From a virus, in the IMG/VR virus record IMGVR_UViG_3300017971_000704, positions 1 to 26,174 of that record: a stretch of 26,174 nucleotides of DNA. The stretch is one strand, 5' to 3'. Position numbers and translations under genes: made by a program. Within the stretch, counting starts at the first letter, position 1; each line of letters begins with the position of its first letter. This document shows positions 20,770-26,174 of this stretch, piece after piece. The notes beneath the pieces were generated by a model, which had not been told where the DNA came from, made no database searches, and saw nothing but the letters and a program-made list of their open reading frames with translations.

Positions 20770-21729
20770 ATGAGCATCAAGCTGTTTCTTGATAGTGGAG
20801 CCTTTGGTATCTATAAGAGATTATCAAAGGGAAGCATGGATGGATCGGCTATGTCTACTCTCAAGAGTCGTTCACGGGATGATTATTCTTACGTTTGCTC
20901 AGACGAATACAAAACATATCGAAGGGAATACGTTCGCTTTCTGAAAAAGCATGCCAAGCATTTTGATGTTTATGCAAATCTTGACGTGATTGGGAATGCT
21001 GAGCTTACCTACAAGAATCAGAAATGGTTTGAGAAACGGGGATTCAAACCATGTCCGGTCTGGCATATTGATTCTGATGTGAAATGGCTTCAGAGATATA
21101 TTGATGAAGGATATGACTACATTTGTATTGGAGCGATGGTTGGAGTTTCTTCTGTAATTTTACGACAGCTTTTAGATATGGTATGGTCAGAGATTCTTAC
21201 TGATAACAAAGGAATACCAAAGATAAAAGTACATGGATTTGGAATGACCAGCTTCAGTCTCATGAAAAGATATCCTTGGTATTCTGTGGACTCCACCTCT
21301 TGGGTGATAAGTCCAGGGTTCGGTTCCATTCTCTACCCGAAGAAAGGAAAGACAGAGGGATACGATTGGGGTTCTATTGAGAGCATTACCGTCTCAAACG
21401 TTGGGTTTAAGAAAGACCCTGGTTCCAATACCCACTTCAGGAACAAGCCTTCCTACTTAAGAAGGTATATTCTTGAATACTTGGAGAGCGCCGGCATTCC
21501 CTTTGGGGAAAGTTCATACAAAAAGGTCAATCCAAACTATGTCTTGAAGAAGGACGGTGAGAACTGGCTTGTTAAAGGAGAAGAGATTGAAGTAGTCGAA
21601 TCTCCAGGTGTATCAAACACTAGAATGAGAAGAGTTGATGCTTGCCTGTATGCCTTCACTGAGTTTGAGGCCCATCTGCCGAGGTGGCCATGGGCTCTAA
21701 AACTCAAGAAGAGAAAGACGTTACTATGA
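20770..21729 (+). CDS. dpdA: DpdA, TGT-like DNA 7-deazaguanine transglycosylase
   Basis: A 319-residue TIM-barrel protein. Visible segments are LFLDSGAFGIYKR (Asp8), DVYANLDVIGNAELTYKNQK, CPVWHIDSDVKWLQRYID, KVHGFGMTSFSLM and YPWYSVDSTSWV, the conserved order of phage DpdA proteins. It lacks the C-terminal zinc Cys cluster of tRNA TGTs. DpdA replaces guanine in phage DNA with preQ0 or a derivative, releasing free guanine (family knowledge). It follows the PRT-FolE gene by a few bases and overlaps the first mini-gene (ATGA). The location and the complete preQ0 pathway make the call strong. Confidence 0.92.
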   Translation: MSIKLFLDSGAFGIYKRLSKGSMDGSAMSTLKSRSRDDYSYVCSDEYKTYRREYVRFLKKHAKHFDVYANLDVIGNAELTYKNQKWFEKRGFKPCPVWHIDSDVKWLQRYIDEGYDYICIGAMVGVSSVILRQLLDMVWSEILTDNKGIPKIKVHGFGMTSFSLMKRYPWYSVDSTSWVISPGFGSILYPKKGKTEGYDWGSIESITVSNVGFKKDPGSNTHFRNKPSYLRRYILEYLESAGIPFGESSYKKVNPNYVLKKDGENWLVKGEEIEVVESPGVSNTRMRRVDACLYAFTEFEAHLPRWPWALKLKKRKTLL

Positions 21730-21938
21730 TCATTTATCTTGCAGGTAACATCAGAAGAAAAAAATCAGTGGTGTTTATATGTGAACCAAGACTTAAACAT
21801 GTTTTGTTTAGCTTTGAATACTTAGAAATGAGGAAAGGATTTTCAGAAACAAAAGAGAGATTCGAGGCAATGGTTGAAAAGAAAAAACAAAAAACAGAAA
21901 GAAGACAGGATGATCATCTATCTGGCTGGTCTCATTAG
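21726..21938 (+). CDS. IYLAG mini-protein, copy 1
   Basis: A 70-residue protein beginning MIIYLAGNIRRKKS, with RLKHVLFSFEYLEMRKGFSE and a Lys/Gln-rich tail. Its ATG overlaps the dpdA stop. It shares MIIYLAG..., RL.HVLFSF.Y..MRK.F with copy 2, so the two arose by duplication. The opening motif resembles the first strand and glycine turn of small nucleotide-binding or nucleoside deoxyribosyltransferase-like proteins, but the protein is too short for a full fold of that kind. Confidence 0.65.
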   Translation: MIIYLAGNIRRKKSVVFICEPRLKHVLFSFEYLEMRKGFSETKERFEAMVEKKKQKTERRQDDHLSGWSH

Positions 21939-22086
21939 CAAAAGAACTTCAAAGGAGTTCACTCTTCGTGAGTCGAGGCTTCTCCATGTCTTGTTCAGTT
22001 TTGACTACATAGATATGAGAAAGAAGTTCTTTGAAGAGATGGAAATGAAGAGACAGAAACAGAATAGAAGGAAGAGAGTAAGGTGA
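21910..22086 (+). CDS. IYLAG mini-protein, copy 2
   Basis: A 58-residue protein from ATG 21910 (MIIYLAGLISKRTSKEF, RLLHVLFSFDYIDMRKKFFE). The start is set here because it aligns with copy 1, and AGACAGG precedes it. It overlaps copy 1 by 29 bases in another frame. Function unknown; see copy 1. Confidence 0.65.
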   Translation: MIIYLAGLISKRTSKEFTLRESRLLHVLFSFDYIDMRKKFFEEMEMKRQKQNRRKRVR

Positions 22087-22196
22087 TAATCTACTTGGTC
22101 GGAAGCAATAGTATTCAGCTGAAATACAGGAAGAGATATCGCCGCTTTGTTCACGTATGGAAGTATAAGCATAAAAGAACTCGACAGAATGATTAA
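22083..22196 (+). CDS. IYLAG-like mini-protein, copy 3 (short, GTG start)
   Basis: GTG at 22083 overlaps the stop of copy 2 (GTGA) and encodes 37 residues starting MIIYLVGSNSIQLKYRKRY and ending RFVHVWKYKHKRTRQND. The first six residues and the basic HVW...K segment match the pattern of copies 1 and 2, so this is a third, shortened and diverged member. It ends just before the ribosome site of the clamp gene. Confidence 0.5.
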   Translation: MIIYLVGSNSIQLKYRKRYRRFVHVWKYKHKRTRQND

Positions 22197-22208
22197 AAGG
22201 AGAAAGAA

Positions 22209-23219
22209 ATGGCTGTCAAGAAAAGAGCGGAAGTCATCACAGTCCTAAATGGCCTGAAGTGTATCCTGACGCCAAATGAAGTACTGGAACAATCCAACGC
22301 CTTTGTTTTCAAAGACAAGAAAATCTTCACTTTCAATGGGGAGATATTTGCTTCAGCTGACTATGATATAGGTATCAAACAACCATTCTCAATTGTAGGA
22401 GCAGATTTCCTGAAGCTACTTGAAAAATTCCCGGATGATCAGATAGGTATTGACCTGGATGGAAATGAGCTGGTCCTGACAGGGAAAAGAAAGAAAGCCG
22501 GTATCACTATCTTCAAGGAAATTCTGCTTCCGTATACTGAAGTCCCTGAACCTGGAAAGCTGTTCAAAGTATCGGAAAATTTCTTCCACTATCTTTTCCA
22601 ATGCGCTCAGATATGCGGGAGAGATCACACCAATCCCAAAACCACCCATGTCCATGTACGAAAGAATTTTATTGAAGCTACGGACCGATACAGAGTCTTT
22701 CGTGTTGACGTGACTACAAAATTTATCAAACGGGAAATAATGATCCCATCTGATTCCATTCTTCTGCTTGGAAACAAGACAATAAAGAAAGCTGGAATAA
22801 AAGATAACTGGCTTCATTTATTATCAGAAAATGGGATAAGATATTCACTCCGTTGTTCGGAGATAGAATATTTTGATGATGAAATGCTGCATTCAATACT
22901 CAATATTGATGGTGTTTCAGGTTCTTTCCCCAAGACAATTTCTGATACGATAGAACGAGCCCAGGTAGTTCAGGATCAGTTAGGGGAAGCTCATATCACA
23001 CTGAAAGAAAATGCTCTGAAGATCAGAACAGAAAAGGATGGAGTTTGGTATGAAGAAAAGAGAAGCATCAAGTATTCCGGCAAGAGCATATCATTCACAG
23101 TCAGTCTGAATTTTCTCAAAGAGATTTTATCCAAAACGAAAAAGGTTATCTTTGGAGAATCAAGCATTAAGATTGAAAAGGACAATTTTCATTTTGTCAT
23201 TTGTGTAGAGAAAAAATAA
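22209..23219 (+). CDS. DnaN-like sliding clamp
   Basis: A 336-residue protein with the layout of a bacterial beta clamp: three similar domains. Recognisable segments are HVHVRKNFIEATDRYRVFRV (compare the ATDGHRL segment of DnaN), IMIPSDSILLLG, and the C-terminal VSLNFLKEILSKTKKVIFGE with ...FHFVICVEKK. AAGGAG precedes the ATG. It would tether the phage polymerase encoded downstream. It is a little shorter than DnaN (about 366). Its stop overlaps the next start (TAATG). Confidence 0.78.
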   Translation: MAVKKRAEVITVLNGLKCILTPNEVLEQSNAFVFKDKKIFTFNGEIFASADYDIGIKQPFSIVGADFLKLLEKFPDDQIGIDLDGNELVLTGKRKKAGITIFKEILLPYTEVPEPGKLFKVSENFFHYLFQCAQICGRDHTNPKTTHVHVRKNFIEATDRYRVFRVDVTTKFIKREIMIPSDSILLLGNKTIKKAGIKDNWLHLLSENGIRYSLRCSEIEYFDDEMLHSILNIDGVSGSFPKTISDTIERAQVVQDQLGEAHITLKENALKIRTEKDGVWYEEKRSIKYSGKSISFTVSLNFLKEILSKTKKVIFGESSIKIEKDNFHFVICVEKK

Positions 23220-24424
23220 TGCGTGGATTCTTCAGCGGTTCGGAATTGAAATCAGAAAAGATAACACCAAAGATTTCCCGGTGTGGCAAATGTGGACTGT
23301 ATAAAAAATGCATTAGTCCCAAGATGCAGACAACAGGTCTGGGAAGACGTAAAACTCTCTTTGTCGCTGAAGCTCCAGGAGAACAGGAAGATAGACAGGG
23401 AGTTCAGCTCATAGGGGATGCTGGTCAGCTACTGAGAGATGTGTTGGATGATATTGATATTGATTTGGATGATTGTTGGAAAACGAATACTGTCATCTGC
23501 AGACCTCCCAACAATAAGATTGAAAAACACATGATTCAATGTTGTCGTCCCAACCTATTGAAAACCATCAAACGGTTGAGACCGGCTGTGATTATAGCAC
23601 TGGGAAAATCAGCTCTGGAGAGTCTGTTGTTTCAGGAATGGAAAAAAGATATTGGCCCATTGACAAAATGGATTGGATGGACTATTCCCAGCCCACAGTA
23701 CAAGGCTTGGCTCTGTCCTACCTATCATCCCTCCTATATCTTGAGAATGGGTGAGGATGAGCTATTGGTGAAGATATTCAGACAGCATCTGAAGAAAGCA
23801 ATCAGTCTTGAGAATAAGAAAGTAAAGAAATATTCACTTGAAAATCTGAAGAGTAAGGTGGAAGTGATCCTTGATCCAGATCACGCAAGAACAAGGATGG
23901 CAAACCTCAGCACCAAGGAAGGAGTACTGGCTTTTGATTATGAGACTAATGGCTTGAAACCTGACAAGAAAGGACATAAGATCATCTCTGTCTCTTTTTG
24001 TCTAAATGGAAAGGATACGTTTGCTTGTGGAATAGATGAAGATCACCGAACAAAGAGTGTTCTATCTGATATATTGAAAAGCAAACACCTGAAGAAGGTG
24101 GCAAGCAATATGAAGTTTGAGGAGAGGTGGACCAGAGCAATACTTGGTCATGGTGTAAAAAGCTGGTATTGGGATACGATGCTTGCTGCTCATTGTCTTG
24201 ACAATCGTTCGGGAATTTCTTCAATCAAATTCCAAGCCTATATTCATCTTGGATTATCGGATTACGATTCTCATATTGCTCCATACCTCTATGGCAAGAA
24301 TTCAAATGGATTCAACCGGATTGATCAGATTGATCCGAAAGAGCTGTTAATTTATAATGGTATAGATAGTTTGACAGAATACATGATTATGAAAAGACAA
24401 AGAAAGATATTCAATGGGAAATGA
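23219..24424 (+). CDS. Family 4 UDG-like domain fused to DEDDy 3'-5' exonuclease
   Basis: A 401-residue protein; ATG 23219 overlaps the clamp stop. Residues 20-200 resemble family 4 uracil-DNA glycosylase: C22-x2-C25, LFVAEAPGEQEDRQG, LIGDAGQLL, ICRPPNNK (Cys94), CCRPNLL (Cys108/109), and TYHPSYILRM, with four Cys placed to hold an iron-sulfur cluster. Residues 235-400 are a DEDDy exonuclease: AFDYETNG (D240, E242), SNMKFEERW, and YNGIDSLTEY (Y379, D383), as in the proofreading domain of DNA polymerase I. It is probably the proofreading half of the phage polymerase, whose polymerase half is at 24608-25999. Whether the UDG part is active cannot be told. Confidence 0.85.
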   Translation: MRGFFSGSELKSEKITPKISRCGKCGLYKKCISPKMQTTGLGRRKTLFVAEAPGEQEDRQGVQLIGDAGQLLRDVLDDIDIDLDDCWKTNTVICRPPNNKIEKHMIQCCRPNLLKTIKRLRPAVIIALGKSALESLLFQEWKKDIGPLTKWIGWTIPSPQYKAWLCPTYHPSYILRMGEDELLVKIFRQHLKKAISLENKKVKKYSLENLKSKVEVILDPDHARTRMANLSTKEGVLAFDYETNGLKPDKKGHKIISVSFCLNGKDTFACGIDEDHRTKSVLSDILKSKHLKKVASNMKFEERWTRAILGHGVKSWYWDTMLAAHCLDNRSGISSIKFQAYIHLGLSDYDSHIAPYLYGKNSNGFNRIDQIDPKELLIYNGIDSLTEYMIMKRQRKIFNGK

Positions 24425-24614
24425 CAAGAAAATGCCTTCAAGAAAAGAACTTGAAGAGACTTTGAGACAACTGCAAGGAAGCCAAGAGTTGGTTGAAGAT
24501 ATGATCAAACCTATGGCCAAATTGCTGCATGCTAAATATGAAGCACTCATAGACACTGGATTTACAAAAGAACAAGCATTCACAATCATACTTCATAAAG
24601 GTATGGAATGGTGA
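24414..24614 (+). CDS. Small helical protein between the exonuclease and polymerase genes
   Basis: A 66-residue protein overlapping both neighbours (11 and 7 bases). It reads KELEETLRQLQGSQELVEDM then KYEALIDTGFTKEQAFTIIL, an all-helical pattern with a GFTKEQA segment common in small phage proteins of unknown function. It sits exactly where a polymerase I would join its exonuclease and polymerase domains. It might bridge the two subunits; that is speculation. Confidence 0.65.
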   Translation: MGNDKKMPSRKELEETLRQLQGSQELVEDMIKPMAKLLHAKYEALIDTGFTKEQAFTIILHKGMEW

Positions 24615-25999
24615 TCCCATACAAGAGATCAGCTTACAAACTCCTACATGATGGGGCAATAGCCCTGGCTGAGATTGAAGGAAATGGTATCAAGATTGAT
24701 ACTGTATATTTGAAAAAGACCATACGAAAAACTGAAAAGAGAATTCAACGGTTGCAAACTGAATTGGAAAAAGGAAAGGTTGCCCGGACATGGAAGAAAG
24801 TGTTTGGAAACAAAACCAATTTCAATTCCAACGATCAACTGGGAAAGATATTGTTTGAGCATATGGAAATTCCCTGTCCTGAGAGAACGAAGACAGGGAA
24901 GTACAGAACAAACGAAAAAACCCTTATGACTGTAGACCATCCATTCGTAGAAAAATATCTTCAGATCAAAAAACTACAGAAGGCATTGACAACCTATTTA
25001 AGGGGAATTCAGAAGGAAGTAGTGGACGGTTTTTTGCATCCTTTTTTTAATCTTCACATCACTCGCACGTACCGTTCATCTTCTGATTCCCCTAATTTTC
25101 AAAACATACCTGTTCGTGATAAAGAGCTTGGCAATCTGATCAGAAAAGCATTTATTGCCAGAGAAGGTCATCAGCTGGTGGAAATTGATTATAGCGGCAT
25201 TGAGGTGGCAATAGCCGCGGCCTATCACAAAGATCCAAGGATGATAGACTACATCGGCAATCCCAAATTGGATTTGCACCGGGACATGGCTATAGAATGC
25301 TACAAACTCAAGTCCGGGCAGGTAACAAAGGATATCAGATTCTACGGAAAAAACTGTTTCGTATTCCCTCAATTCTACGGTTCTATGTACACAGACTGCG
25401 CCAGAGCACTGTGGGGCGCTATAGACACAGCAAAACTATGTACAAAGGATGAAATGCCCTTAAAACGCCATTTACAAAGCCAGGGGATACGGGAATTAGG
25501 TGATTGCAATCCCCAGGAAAGCCCACACAAAGGTTCATTTGAATATCATATCCAACAGGTTGAAAAGGCTTTCTGGGGAAAACGATTCAAAGTCTATGCT
25601 CAATGGAAAAAGAAATGGTATCAGAAATATGTGAGCAGAGGATGGATGCTGACTAAGACTGGATTTATTTGCCAGGGCTTTATGAAGCGCAATGAGGTTA
25701 TCAATTATCCGGTGCAGGGTTCAGCCTTTCATTGCCTGCTCTGGTCATTGACAAGGCTTGTGCGTGAATTGAAAAAACATAAGATGAAAACACTGATTGT
25801 GGGACAGATTCATGACAGTATTCTGGCTGATGTTCCAGCAAAGGAGCTGGATGATTTTTTGATGTTGGCCAATACTGTTATGACAACTCAACTAACTAAT
25901 GAATGGAAATGGATCAATGTTCCACTTGAAGTTGAAGCTGAAGTATGCCCTATTGGAGGAAGTTGGTCCGAGAAAGAGGAGAAGGAGATTCCAAAATGA
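24608..25999 (+). CDS. Family A DNA polymerase, polymerase domain only
   Basis: A 463-residue polymerase with the family A motifs: an N-terminal thumb segment (LAEIEGNGIKID), HITRTYRSSSDSPNFQNIPV, motif A VEIDYSGIEVAIAAAY (Asp194), motif B RFYGKNCFVFPQFYG (Lys248), and motif C GQIHDSIL (Asp403). No 5'-3' or 3'-5' exonuclease domain is present in the same chain; proofreading is supplied by the separate gene at 23219. Motif A has Gly and motif C has Ser where Gln and Glu are usual (SQIE, HDE). The start overlaps the small upstream gene. Confidence 0.92.
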   Translation: MVIPYKRSAYKLLHDGAIALAEIEGNGIKIDTVYLKKTIRKTEKRIQRLQTELEKGKVARTWKKVFGNKTNFNSNDQLGKILFEHMEIPCPERTKTGKYRTNEKTLMTVDHPFVEKYLQIKKLQKALTTYLRGIQKEVVDGFLHPFFNLHITRTYRSSSDSPNFQNIPVRDKELGNLIRKAFIAREGHQLVEIDYSGIEVAIAAAYHKDPRMIDYIGNPKLDLHRDMAIECYKLKSGQVTKDIRFYGKNCFVFPQFYGSMYTDCARALWGAIDTAKLCTKDEMPLKRHLQSQGIRELGDCNPQESPHKGSFEYHIQQVEKAFWGKRFKVYAQWKKKWYQKYVSRGWMLTKTGFICQGFMKRNEVINYPVQGSAFHCLLWSLTRLVRELKKHKMKTLIVGQIHDSILADVPAKELDDFLMLANTVMTTQLTNEWKWINVPLEVEAEVCPIGGSWSEKEEKEIPK

Positions 26000-26174
26000 A
26001 TGATAAAAAATGTCCTTTAGTTGATACTTGTGAATATTTTCGTATTGATACTCAAACAGGACAATGTGATGGCACTCATTACCCAAATTGTATCTATGGA
26101 AATATAAAACCGGAGAAAAAAAAGAGACAGAAAAAGATTATTCTTCGCTGCTCCTCTTGCAACAAAGTTATAAA
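25996..26174 (+). CDS. Cys-rich protein, partial
   Basis: ATG 25996 overlaps the polymerase stop (ATGA) and the frame stays open to the right edge (59 codons). It contains CPLVDTCEYF, GQCDGTHYPNC, a Lys-rich linker and RCSSCNKV, so it may hold two small metal-binding motifs. The C-terminus is missing. Function unknown. Confidence 0.6.
   Translation, partial: MNDKKCPLVDTCEYFRIDTQTGQCDGTHYPNCIYGNIKPEKKKRQKKIILRCSSCNKVI

Noticed and set aside
1-26174. CRISPR arrays, tRNA or rRNA genes, insertion sequences
   Set aside because: No regularly spaced repeats, cloverleaf-like segments, rRNA motifs or transposase domains were seen by eye. A tRNA scan would be needed to exclude a divergent tRNA.

Overview
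The window is a piece of a tailed double-stranded DNA phage (or prophage) genome. The evidence is a head/packaging block (small and large terminase, portal, MuF-type minor head protein, DUF2213-like protein), a DNA replication block (SNF2 helicase, primase, DnaD-like initiator, DnaB-like helicase, sliding clamp, family A polymerase), short overlapping genes, AGGAG-type ribosome binding sites and sigma-70-like promoters. Most of the DNA is AT-rich. No integrase, tRNA, CRISPR array or host gene was seen. The host cannot be named from the sequence; the signals only say a bacterium with an ordinary Shine-Dalgarno system.

Layout. Positions 1-7806 are read leftward: three small genes, terS, terL, portal, a 35-residue membrane peptide, the MuF minor head gene, two small unknown genes, an intergenic terminator, then a DUF2213-like gene running off the left edge. 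A divergent control region at about 7807-8018 holds two good back-to-back promoters. Everything to the right is read rightward. First come six small accessory genes (8019-9236). A sigma-factor-like gene and an SNF2 helicase carrying an intein follow, then a ribbon-helix-helix-like protein and a primase. Next are a promoter with a structured RNA and terminator, an HNH gene, a DnaD-like initiator and a DnaB-like helicase, followed by two small genes and an acidic winged-helix-like protein. The 7-deazaguanine cassette comes next (queC, queD, queE, a phosphoribosyltransferase-FolE fusion with an intein, dpdA), then three related mini-genes, a sliding clamp, a UDG-exonuclease fusion, a small gene, a stand-alone family A polymerase domain and a partial Cys-rich gene.

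How it fits together. FolE, QueD, QueE and QueC are the four steps from GTP to preQ0, and DpdA is the TGT-like enzyme that exchanges guanine in DNA for a 7-deazaguanine. The phage therefore probably carries 7-deazaguanine-modified DNA that resists host restriction. The FolE enzyme is fused to a Gpt-like purine phosphoribosyltransferase. This suggests, as inference, a loop in which guanine released by DpdA is recycled to GMP and then GTP to make more preQ0.

Most unusual items: (1) an intein splitting the DEAH-type box of the SNF2 helicase, whose whole middle also encodes a Vsr/DUF559-like homing endonuclease in another reading frame; (2) the Gpt-FolE fusion with an intein exactly before the zinc-binding Cys; (3) three translationally coupled mini-genes beginning MIIYL(A/V)G directly after dpdA; (4) a split polymerase with a family 4 UDG-like domain on the exonuclease half; (5) a promoter-structured RNA-terminator unit with a possible pseudoknot.
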